This document shows positions 1 through 5,574 of a stretch of 8,096 bases of DNA, piece after piece (within the stretch, counting starts at the first letter, position 1; each line of letters opens with the position of its first letter). This DNA is from Chloroflexota bacterium (GTDB lineage: Bacteria > Chloroflexota > Limnocylindria > Limnocylindrales > CSP1-4). The position numbers and the translations under genes were made by a program. The stretch spans positions 1-8,096 of the forward strand of contig JACQEF010000339.1 in NCBI GenBank assembly GCA_016200745.1, written 5' to 3'. A model generated the notes under the pieces. The model saw nothing but the letters and a program-made list of their open reading frames with translations, did no database searches and was not told where the DNA came from.

Positions 1-1002
1 ACGCTGGGGATTGATGAATCCGGCTAAGAAGACCGAGGCGAGCAGGAACAGGAGCGACAGCTGGACCGCCTGGCGCTCGGAATCCGAGATCAACCCGACG
101 ACCAGGCCGAGCCCCAGCGACGACAGGAGCAGCAGCCCGAGCACCGCGGCCAGCTGCCAGGGCGCGCCCAGGACCGGGACGCCGAGGCCCATGACCAGGA
201 CCGCCAGCGAGGCGGCACCGATGACGGCGGCGAAGACGCCGAAGCCGAGCACCTTGCCGATCACCACCTCGAGCGCGCTCACCGGCGCGACGCGGAACAG
301 CTCGATGAGCCCCGTCGTGCGCTCGCGGACCAGCGACAGGCCGACCATCGTCAGTGCGAGGTGCTGCAGGACCAGCGCGAGGACCGCCGGGCCGTAGAAG
401 GCCGTCACCCCCGGGGCCGTCGGCGACAGGTTGGTCAGCTCCGACGTCGTCGGTGCCGCGACCACGCTGGCCGGTACCCGGAGGGCCTCCTGGCCCGCTC
501 CGGCCTCGATCGCCACCTGTTGACCCTCGCCGACGAACTGGGTGAGGATCTCGGTGTTGACCTTGTTCGCCAACCGTGCGGCAAGGACGCCGGCGTACGC
601 CTGCTCCTCGGGGTTGGCGACGTTGATCACGAAGTCGATCGTGGCCTGCTCGCCTGCACGGAACCGGGCTTCGGCATCGGGTGGGACCACCACCACGACG
701 TCCGTCTCGTGCCGGCTCAGCTTCTGTTCGGCGGGCTCGCGAGTCGCGTCGATCTCGCTGATCGTCAGCCCTTCGGCCACCTTCTGGTAGGTCGCCAGGT
801 CGGTCGGGAGGCCGGACTCGGCCGGGACGACGACGATGGCGCGGAGGGGGTCGCCCAGGCCACGGTAGCCGTACCCGAACACCGCGAGGATCAGGAACGG
901 GCCGAGCACGAGGCTGGCCAGCGCGCCGGGCCGCCGGAGCACGTCGACGAGCTCCTTGCCGACGAAGGCGAGGAGGCGGACGAGGACCTGGAGCAGGATC
1001 AC
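1..1002 (-). CDS. ABC-2 type transporter permease, 3' end beyond the window
   Basis: This is the membrane subunit of an ABC-2 exporter, probably partnered with the ATPase just upstream; the substrate is unknown. The visible 334 residues show one N-terminal membrane segment (about 27-44) and a large extracytoplasmic domain (about 50-195). Further hydrophobic segments follow at about 203-224, 247-272, 279-303 and 311-327. This is the YbhR/YbhS/YhhJ-like plan of one helix, a big outside loop and a helical bundle. The pre-helix sequence ERTTGLIELFRVAPVS matches the family's conserved cytoplasmic loop, and FLAGFINP is the usual late ABC-2 motif. The GTG start overlaps the ATPase stop (GTGA, 999-1002), indicating translational coupling. 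The frame is open to base 1, so perhaps 40-50 residues with the last helix are missing. It carries a TTA leucine codon at 25-27, rare in this GC-rich DNA. Confidence 0.9.
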   Translation of the reverse strand, partial: MILLQVLVRLLAFVGKELVDVLRRPGALASLVLGPFLILAVFGYGYRGLGDPLRAIVVVPAESGLPTDLATYQKVAEGLTISEIDATREPAEQKLSRHETDVVVVVPPDAEARFRAGEQATIDFVINVANPEEQAYAGVLAARLANKVNTEILTQFVGEGQQVAIEAGAGQEALRVPASVVAAPTTSELTNLSPTAPGVTAFYGPAVLALVLQHLALTMVGLSLVRERTTGLIELFRVAPVSALEVVIGKVLGFGVFAAVIGAASLAVLVMGLGVPVLGAPWQLAAVLGLLLLSSLGLGLVVGLISDSERQAVQLSLLFLLASVFLAGFINPQR

Positions 1003-2162
1003 GCCGCCTCGCGGTCCGCGGCCGCCGCTGCGTCTGCCGCGCGAGCCCGCTCCCGACGATCGCGATCGACGAGCTCGGCAAAGACCTCGTCGAAGCTCGG
1101 CCGTGCCTCGCTCGTCGAGCGGACCTGGCCACCGGCGCGACCGATCGCGTCGACCACGAGCGGCGTCGCCGTGCCCGCGTCGTCCACCGTGATCCGCAGG
1201 ACCCCGTCGCCGTTGAGCCGGCGGATGCCGCGGACGGCGGGCAGGCCCTGCAACACCGCCAGGTCGACCCCGTCACCGGCATCGACGTCGATCAGCTCAC
1301 CGCCCATCGCGTCCTTGCGCATCTGGTCGGGCGTGGCGTGGGCGATCAGCCGGCCTTCGGCGATGAGGGCGACCGCGTCGCACTCCTCGGCTTCCCCGAG
1401 GTACTGCGTGGTCACCAGCAGCGTCCGGCCGGCGTCGCGAAGCCGGTGGAGCTCGCCCCAGATCCGTTCCCGCAGGATCGGATCGACGCCGGCGGTCGGT
1501 TCGTCGAGGAAGAGGACCGCCGGCTCGTGGACGAGGGCGCAGGCAAGCTCGAGTCGCCGCTGCATCCCGCCCGACAGCTCGGACGCGCGACGCCGGCGGG
1601 CGTCCCATAGCCCGACGAAGCGCAGGACCTCGCGGACGCGCCGCCAGCGCTGGAACCAGACGAGCCCATACAGGCTGGCGACGAAGTCGACGTTCTCGGC
1701 GGCCGACAGGTCCTGGTATAGGGTGAACAGCTGCGGCATGTAGCCGAGGCGCTGGCGCGTCCGCCGGCTGAACCGCCGGGGATTCTGGCCGAGCACCTCC
1801 ACGCTGCCGCCGGTCGCGCCCAGTGTCCCGGTCAGCAGCCGGATCAGCGTCGTCTTGCCGGCGCCCGACGGTCCGACCACGCCGACGATCGTGCCACGCG
1901 CCACGGCCAGACTGACGTCGTCGAGCGCGGTCAGGCCGTTGAACTGCATCGTCGCGTGGTCCACGACGATCGCGAGGTCGGCCGGGTCGACGGGGGTGGC
2001 GTCCTGCGTGGTGGCGGATTCGGTCTCGGCTTCAGGGATCTCCGCCGGTTCACCCGACCCGGCCTCGCGAGCGCCCTCGAGCGCCGGAGGCGATCCGGCG
2101 GCATGCGTGATGCCCTCGGCCACGCCATCGAACCGTGGGCCGAGGGCCTCGTGTGTCTGCAT
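999..2162 (-). CDS. ABC-2 exporter ATP-binding protein (DrrA/YbhF-like)
   Basis: This 387-residue protein is the cytoplasmic ATPase that powers the adjacent permease. Walker A is GPSGAGKTT (97-105), the Q-loop is in YMPQ (141-144), the signature is LSGGMQ (196-201) and Walker B is VLFLDEP (216-222). The switch position is Q253 in TTQYLGEAEE. That Gln in place of His is usual in the DrrA branch, so it is not a defect. The C-terminal domain ends with PSFDEVFAELV, the usual tail of this family, then a charged Ala/Arg-rich end. The ATG at 2162 is chosen because GGAGGA lies 7 bases upstream. The frame stays open further upstream, but those starts lack a comparable site. Residues 1-62 are an unusual acidic, Ala/Glu/Pro-rich extension before the nucleotide-binding domain, which normally begins near the N-terminus. 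Substrate could be a drug, lipid or other compound; the sequence does not say. Confidence 0.93.
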   Translation of the reverse strand: MQTHEALGPRFDGVAEGITHAAGSPPALEGAREAGSGEPAEIPEAETESATTQDATPVDPADLAIVVDHATMQFNGLTALDDVSLAVARGTIVGVVGPSGAGKTTLIRLLTGTLGATGGSVEVLGQNPRRFSRRTRQRLGYMPQLFTLYQDLSAAENVDFVASLYGLVWFQRWRRVREVLRFVGLWDARRRRASELSGGMQRRLELACALVHEPAVLFLDEPTAGVDPILRERIWGELHRLRDAGRTLLVTTQYLGEAEECDAVALIAEGRLIAHATPDQMRKDAMGGELIDVDAGDGVDLAVLQGLPAVRGIRRLNGDGVLRITVDDAGTATPLVVDAIGRAGGQVRSTSEARPSFDEVFAELVDRDRRERARAADAAAAADREAA

Positions 2163-2193
2163 GACGCGATCCTCCATGCCTCGGCCCATCTGC

Positions 2194-2254
2194 CGCGTGA
2201 CAGGAGACGGTCTCGGCATTGCAGTCGTGCATGACCCGGGCCGACTGTCACGCG
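2194..2254. repeat. Perfect 10-bp inverted repeat in the divergent intergenic region
   Basis: CGCGTGACAG at 2194-2203 is the exact reverse complement of CTGTCACGCG at 2245-2254, separated by 41 bases. The arm centres are about 51 bp apart, close to five helical turns. Both arms lie just upstream of the ABC ATPase gene and between it and the divergent small gene. They could be two operator half-sites or the stem of a large-loop hairpin. Each arm contains GTGACA pointing outward, which resembles a -35 element, but I found no good -10 at the right distance on either strand. The repeat is directly visible; a regulatory role is inference. Confidence 0.45.
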
Positions 2255-2346
2255 CCTGCGAGCGCCTGGACCTGCCGGACGATGCCGAGCACCCGCCACG
2301 GCGCCGAGGCTGGAGGCGTACCGCAGCCAGCACGGAGGGCCCGCCG

Positions 2347-2520
2347 ATGCCACGCCAAGCCTGGACCGACAAGCGCGAGCGCCAGTACGAGCACATCAAG
2401 GAGTCGTACGAGAACCGTGGGGTGGGTGAGGACGAGGCCGAGGAGCGGGCCGCCCGAACGGTGAACAAGGAGCGTCGCGAGCACGGCGAGACCAAGGCGC
2501 AACGCTCGCGCCGATCGTGA
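2347..2520 (+). CDS. Small hydrophilic protein (family often labelled 'plasmid stabilization protein')
   Basis: This encodes 57 residues, almost all charged or polar, with no membrane segment or signal peptide. The sequence runs from TDKRERQYEHIKESYENRG through EDEAEERAARTVNKERREHG to a basic Lys/Arg/Ser tail. The pattern TDKRERQYEHI...AARTVNKERREHGE matches a widespread family of short bacterial proteins. Those are often named plasmid stabilization protein in databases without experimental support; I recognise the pattern from memory. The ATG is preceded by GGAGGG with a 7-base spacing, which decides this start although the frame is open upstream. It probably folds as one or two short helices. 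It is monocistronic, divergent from the ABC operon and upstream of the tRNA. No partner toxin or antitoxin lies beside it, so an addiction-module role is not supported here. Function unknown. Confidence 0.72.
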   Translation: MPRQAWTDKRERQYEHIKESYENRGVGEDEAEERAARTVNKERREHGETKAQRSRRS

Positions 2521-2645
2521 CCTCCGGTTCCGGCGCCGGCAAAGCGGCACCAGTTGGGTGCGGTCCGGCCCCGCGCGACAGCCGCCGCCACCGAGGCCGG
2601 CGACCGGCGCTGGCGACGACCGCGTTCGACTACCCTTCGGCGTGC

Positions 2646-2732
2646 GCCGGAGTGGCGGAATCGGCAGACGCAGCGGACTTAAACTCCGCGGCCCGCAAGG
2701 GCATCCGGGTTCGAATCCCGGCTCCGGCACCA
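2646..2732 (+). tRNA. trnL: tRNA-Leu (anticodon UAA), CCA encoded
   Basis: This is a class II tRNA. The acceptor stem pairs GCCGGAG (2646-2652) with CTCCGGC (2722-2728), with discriminator A at 2729 and genomic CCA at 2730-2732. The anticodon stem GCGGA/TCCGC encloses loop CTTAAAC, giving anticodon TAA at 2680-2682, which reads TTA and can wobble to TTG. The long variable arm (GCCC, loop GCAA, GGGC) and the T-arm (CCGGG, TTCGAAT, CCCGG) are intact. A TACCCT hexamer at 2631-2636 could be its -10 box; no convincing -35 is visible. It decodes the leucine codon that is rarest in this GC-rich window. No duplicated 3' end suggesting an integration site was found nearby. Confidence 0.97.
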
Positions 2733-2876
2733 TGTGGCTCGGCTCGGGCGGCGATCCGACCGCTCGCGACTGGTGTCGTCAGCACGACAGGTCACCGGTC
2801 TGGCAGGCGATAGCGGGCCCGTTCCAGGCGTCCTACGCTGCCGGTACGGCGGTTCGGACCGGACGCATCGTTCCCC

Positions 2877-2901
2877 CGGCGGTGATCCCCTCGGGCCGCC
2901 G
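2877..2901. terminator. Weak candidate hairpin between convergent tRNA and CpaE-like gene
   Basis: CGGCGG (2877-2882) pairs perfectly with CCGCCG (2896-2901), and the loop contains a further CCC/GGG pairing. On the plus strand it is followed by ACTTTCC, a very short T-run; on the minus strand there is none. A second small hairpin, TGTCGT-CAGC-ACGACA at 2774-2789, lies about 40 bases after the tRNA. Transcripts from both sides converge here, so a terminator is expected. Neither hairpin has a proper U-tract, so the assignment is tentative. Nothing else is visible between 2733 and 2936. Confidence 0.22.
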
Positions 2902-2936
2902 ACTTTCCATGTCGTGGACGAACGGCGCCGCGTGGT

Positions 2937-4157
2937 TCAGCGGCGGATTCGGAACAGGCCACCCGGCCGGCGTTCCTCCTGCGGCCGCGCGACACCCACG
3001 CCGTCCAGCCCGAACGCACTCGAGCTGAGCCGGACGAGGCGCTCGGCAGCCACCGACCGAGCCGCCCCGATGACGACCGGGATTCCCTCGTTGACGGCCT
3101 TGAGGTAGATGAACGGGTCGTATGGGAGCTCGAGGCCGACCTTCGATCCGAGGGCACTTTCCACGTCGCGAGGCTTGAGGATCTCGCGGGCGAACATGTT
3201 GTTCAGCACGAACAGCGCCTTCGAGCCGAGCACGCCGGTCTCAGCCAGGTACTCGAGCAGCGCGTGCATGGCGTTGAGCGCCGCGATCTCCGGGTAGACC
3301 GGGAGGACAACCGTGTCGGCCCGCTCGAACACCGCCAGGACGCGTTCGTCGAGCGTCGAACCCGCATCGATCACGACCAGCTCGTACGCGTCGAGCAGGG
3401 TTCCGAGGATCCGATCGACGTGCGACTGGGTCACCGTCTCGGCCGCCTCGGGCTGCGCCGGCGCCGCGAGCACATGGAGCCCGCTCGAGTGGGTCGTCGA
3501 GTAGGACCGCAGCAGCTCGGCCTCGCGCATCGCGGCGTCGTCGCGCACGACGTCGGCGAGCGTCTGGCGCGGCCGCAGGTTGAGGTGCGTGGCGACCCCG
3601 CCGAACTGGAGCGCGAGGTCGACCAGGACCACCTGGTTCGGCCGCCTGGCCGCGACGGCCACGGCGAGGTTCGTGGCGATGGTCGTCGTCCCGACGCCGC
3701 CCTTGGGGCTGAACACCGCGACCGCGCGGCGCGCGCGGGTCATCACGACGCCGTCCGTCGAGATCGCCGGCGACAGGTCTCTCGAGCGCTGGAAGCGGAG
3801 CAGCAGCGCCTCGACGCGAGCTTCGAGCTCGCGAGCGTCGAAGGGGCGGGCCATGACGTCGTCGGCGCCGGCCTCGAGGAAGCGGATCCGCTCCTCGACG
3901 TCGTCGCTGGTGCTGATGCACAGCACCGGAACGGCCGACAGGGACGGCGTCGCGCGGAGTTCCGCGCAGATGTCGATCCCGCTGCGGACGCCGGTGACCA
4001 CGTCGATGATCACGAGCTGGTGGTCCGCGGCGAGTCGCATCGTCTCGTCCGCATCGGCGGCCCGGGTGACGACATAGCCGGTTCCGCTGAGGATCGTCTC
4101 GACACCGGCACCGGCGACCGGATCGGATTCGAGGAGCAGGATGGAGCTGGCGGGCAC
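2937..4157 (-). CDS. CpaE/TadZ-like protein: receiver domain plus ParA/MinD-type ATPase
   Basis: This 406-residue protein joins an N-terminal receiver-like domain (about 4-122) to a ParA/MinD-family P-loop ATPase (about 144-390). The receiver keeps acidic residues E10 and D12, the phospho-acceptor-position D52 and S82, but the conserved switch lysine is Arg (R104 in ARPF). The ATPase has a deviant Walker A, KGGVGTT (152-158), Walker A' with D180 in VVLVDLALQFGG, and a Walker B-like LVVIDAGS. This order is that of CpaE/TadZ, which place Tad/Flp pilus secretion machinery at the cell pole. No other tad/cpa genes lie beside it here, so the role is inferred from architecture only. The GTG at 4157 is chosen because AGCGGAGG lies 4 bases upstream and a possible -10 lies just beyond it. 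A longer frame reaches 4238 but would overlap that promoter. Confidence 0.85.
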   Translation of the reverse strand: MPASSILLLESDPVAGAGVETILSGTGYVVTRAADADETMRLAADHQLVIIDVVTGVRSGIDICAELRATPSLSAVPVLCISTSDDVEERIRFLEAGADDVMARPFDARELEARVEALLLRFQRSRDLSPAISTDGVVMTRARRAVAVFSPKGGVGTTTIATNLAVAVAARRPNQVVLVDLALQFGGVATHLNLRPRQTLADVVRDDAAMREAELLRSYSTTHSSGLHVLAAPAQPEAAETVTQSHVDRILGTLLDAYELVVIDAGSTLDERVLAVFERADTVVLPVYPEIAALNAMHALLEYLAETGVLGSKALFVLNNMFAREILKPRDVESALGSKVGLELPYDPFIYLKAVNEGIPVVIGAARSVAAERLVRLSSSAFGLDGVGVARPQEERRPGGLFRIRR

Positions 4158-4215
4158 GAAGCCTCCGCTGGATGGACGCCGAGGACGCCTCGGCGGTCGG
4201 ACACGATTGCGTCGG

Positions 4216-4221
4216 AGCATA
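4216..4221 (-). promoter_or_regulatory. Possible -10 box for the CpaE-like gene
   Basis: Read on the minus strand, TATGCT lies about 58 bases upstream of the GTG start, in the only relatively AT-rich patch of the divergent region. It matches 4 of 6 positions of TATAAT. I could not find a good -35 at 16-18 bases, so support is modest. If real, it excludes the upstream in-frame ATG codons of the CpaE-like frame. Confidence 0.3.
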
Positions 4222-4260
4222 CAACGGCATCCCGACACGGCGGAGCCCGCGCCCGGCTCA

Positions 4261-4269
4261 TGCTAGACT
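4261..4269 (+). promoter_or_regulatory. Probable extended -10 promoter of rpsF-ssb-rpsR
   Basis: TGC-TAGACT forms an extended -10 (TG at 4261-4262, hexamer 4264-4269, 4 of 6 to TATAAT). No clear -35 hexamer is seen 17 bases upstream, as is common for extended -10 promoters. It would start transcription near 4276 and give a leader of about 68 bases before the rpsF ATG. Confidence 0.5.
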
Positions 4270-4286
4270 CCGCGCCGGATCCTTTC

Positions 4287-4335
4287 CGCTCCGTGCCGGT
4301 CACCCGTCAGCGGGGCATACCCATAGGAAGGAGCG
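4287..4335 (+). promoter_or_regulatory. rpsF leader hairpin masking the RBS, possible S6:S18 autoregulatory site
   Basis: CGCTCC (4287-4292) pairs with GGAGCG (4330-4335), which contains the core of the rpsF ribosome binding site. Directly inside it, GTGCC (4293-4297) pairs with GGCAT (4314-4318, one G-U). CCG triplets lie at 4296-4298 and 4304-4306. S6:S18-binding leader RNAs are established in many bacterial rpsF operons and carry a key CCG triplet in a stem loop or bulge. This leader has the right position and general elements, but I cannot align it to the family model, so the identification is inference. Confidence 0.4.
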
Positions 4336-4343
4336 ATGCGCAC

Positions 4344-4769
4344 ATGCGCCGCTACGAACTCATGCTGGTCATCCGCCCCGATGTGGCGGACGACAAGAGC
4401 CAGTCCCTCGTCGACCGGACCACTCGCCAGATCGTGGCGGCCGGCGGCCAGATCGTGAAGGTTGCCCCCTGGGGCCGGCGGCGGCTGGCGTACCCGATCG
4501 ATCGCCATCGCGAGGGCTCGTACCAGATCATCCTGTTCGAGGCGCCCTCGGACGCGATCGCCGAGCTCGAGCACACCCTCCTGATCACCGAGGAGGTGCT
4601 GCGCCACCTGGTGACCCGCGTCGAGCGGCCCGTCAAGTCCGCCCGGCGTGACGGTGAGGACGGCGAGGACGCCGACCTGCCGTCGGGCCTCGACGAGGAA
4701 GAGGACGAGGACCGCGGCGAGTTCATCGACGAGTCCGAGAGCGAAGCGGCGCCGGCCGCCATCGACTGA
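4344..4769 (+). CDS. rpsF: Small ribosomal subunit protein bS6 with acidic C-terminal tail
   Basis: This 141-residue protein is bS6, which binds the 30S central domain (platform) as a heterodimer with bS18, encoded two genes downstream. Residues 1-95 contain the family pattern: MRRYELMLVIRPD at the start, then APWGRRRLAYPI, EGSYQIILFEA and HLVTRVERP. Residues 103-141 form a very acidic tail with 19 Asp/Glu, ending in PAAID, so the protein is longer than a minimal S6 of about 95 residues. The ATG at 4344 follows AGGAAGGAG with 10 bases of spacing. Another ATG at 4336 is out of frame and too near the site. The ssb ribosome binding site begins at the last base of the rpsF stop codon, consistent with one transcript. 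Expression may be controlled by the leader hairpin just upstream. Confidence 0.96.
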   Translation: MRRYELMLVIRPDVADDKSQSLVDRTTRQIVAAGGQIVKVAPWGRRRLAYPIDRHREGSYQIILFEAPSDAIAELEHTLLITEEVLRHLVTRVERPVKSARRDGEDGEDADLPSGLDEEEDEDRGEFIDESESEAAPAAID

Positions 4770-4781
4770 GGAGGATCCCCG

Positions 4782-5237
4782 ATGGCGTTCTGCAAGCTGA
4801 TGTTCATCGGTAATCTCGGGCGCGACCCCGAGATGCGCTACACACCGACGGGCCGCCCGGTGACGCAGTTCACCGTCGCCGTCAACCAGAGCACCAAGAA
4901 CCAGCAGACCGGCGAGTGGACCGAGGAGACCGACTGGTTCCGCGTCAGCGTCTTCGGTGACCGCGCCGAGCGCGCGGCGGAGCAACTGCGCAAGGGCAAC
5001 CGCGTCTTCGTCGAGGGGCGCTTCAGAACCCGCGAGTTCGAAGGCAACGACGGCCAGAAGCGCACCTCGCTCGACGTGACCGCGGACAACGTGATCAGCC
5101 TCGAGCGACGGCCACGTGACGAGGACGCCGCGTTCAGCGGCGCGCCGTCGGCCGGGTCCGCGGCCCCCGGCGGCCTTTCTGGCGGCGGCTCGCGCCCGCC
5201 GGCCGACGACACCGACATCGACGACCTTCCGTTCTGA
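4782..5237 (+). CDS. ssb: Single-stranded DNA-binding protein
   Basis: This 151-residue SSB binds single-stranded DNA during replication, repair and recombination, normally as a tetramer. The OB-fold spans about 1-108, with GNLGRDPEMRYTPTG and VTQFTVAVN near the start, then EETDWFRVSVFGDRAE and the late KGNRVFVEGR and VISLERR segments. A Gly/Ala/Ser/Pro-rich flexible linker (about 111-141) leads to the acidic tip DDTDIDDLPF, the conserved docking peptide for partner enzymes. AGGAGG lies 7 bases before the ATG and overlaps the rpsF stop. Its place between S6 and S18 is the standard bacterial arrangement. Nothing is missing, and length and layout are normal for a replicative SSB. Confidence 0.97.
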   Translation: MAFCKLMFIGNLGRDPEMRYTPTGRPVTQFTVAVNQSTKNQQTGEWTEETDWFRVSVFGDRAERAAEQLRKGNRVFVEGRFRTREFEGNDGQKRTSLDVTADNVISLERRPRDEDAAFSGAPSAGSAAPGGLSGGGSRPPADDTDIDDLPF

Positions 5238-5252
5238 GCAGGAGCTGAGCCA

Positions 5253-5522
5253 ATGCCACCCCCCGTCCGAGCCAAGAAGCGAGACGACTTCTACCGCGAC
5301 CGGCGCCGCCGCAAGGTTTGCGCGTTCTGCGCGGACAAGACCGTCCAGATCGACTACAAGGAAGTGAACCGCCTCCGCCGGTACCTGTCGGAGCGGGCGA
5401 AGATCGAGCCGCGCCGCAAGACCGGCACGTGCGCAGGTCACCAGCGGGAACTGGCCGTCGCGCTCAAGCGCGCCCGCCACGTCGCCCTGCTGCCGTACGC
5501 ACCGCAGCACCTCCGCCCGTAG
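5253..5522 (+). CDS. rpsR: Small ribosomal subunit protein bS18, zinc-binding (C+) form
   Basis: This 89-residue bS18 is a partner of bS6 on the 30S platform. Hallmarks are the basic N-terminus, KVCAFCADK, IDYKEVNRLRRYLSERAKI, RRKTGTCAGHQREL and KRARHVALLPY. Four potential zinc ligands are present (C23, C26, C60, H63), which makes it the C+ type; several bacteria have a C- paralogue lacking them. AGGAG lies 8 bases before the ATG, and the gap from ssb is 15 bases, so the three genes almost certainly share a transcript. In many bacteria rplI (L9) comes next; here a membrane transporter gene follows after 52 bases with no visible promoter or terminator. Confidence 0.96.
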   Translation: MPPPVRAKKRDDFYRDRRRRKVCAFCADKTVQIDYKEVNRLRRYLSERAKIEPRRKTGTCAGHQRELAVALKRARHVALLPYAPQHLRP

Positions 5523-5574
5523 CCGCGCCCGCCGTGTCGCGTGCCGCCGCGGTGTCGGTCCGGGCCGCCCCGAC

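Noticed and set aside
361..1743. Long plus-strand open frame (460 codons) across the ABC operon
   Set aside because: It is the antisense shadow of the ABC ATPase and permease, which have full family motifs. Its translation is Arg/Ser-rich with no recognisable domain, as expected in GC-rich DNA.
2253..2253. Switch-residue Gln instead of His in the ABC ATPase (residue 253) as a sign of inactivity
   Set aside because: TTQY in place of TTHY is typical of the DrrA branch, so it is not evidence for a defect. The marker position here is nominal; the codon lies within the ATPase gene at about 1404-1406.
2530..2561. Palindrome CCGGCGCCGG and small hairpin GCACC-AGTTG-GGTGC after the small gene
   Set aside because: Short GC palindromes are expected at this base composition, and neither is followed by a T-run, so I do not call a terminator.
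2646..2732. tRNA-Leu as an integration site for a mobile element
   Set aside because: I saw no second copy of the tRNA 3' end, no integrase and no change in composition on either side.
2248..2733. Minus-strand frame of 161 codons beginning MVPEPGFEPG
   Set aside because: The start is the reverse complement of the tRNA-Leu T-arm and variable arm, a well-known source of false proteins. The rest overlaps the small gene on the other strand.
3264..4343. Plus-strand frame extending rpsF upstream by about 360 codons
   Set aside because: The upstream part is antisense to the CpaE-like gene. S6 homology begins at the ATG at 4344, with an RBS and promoter just before it.
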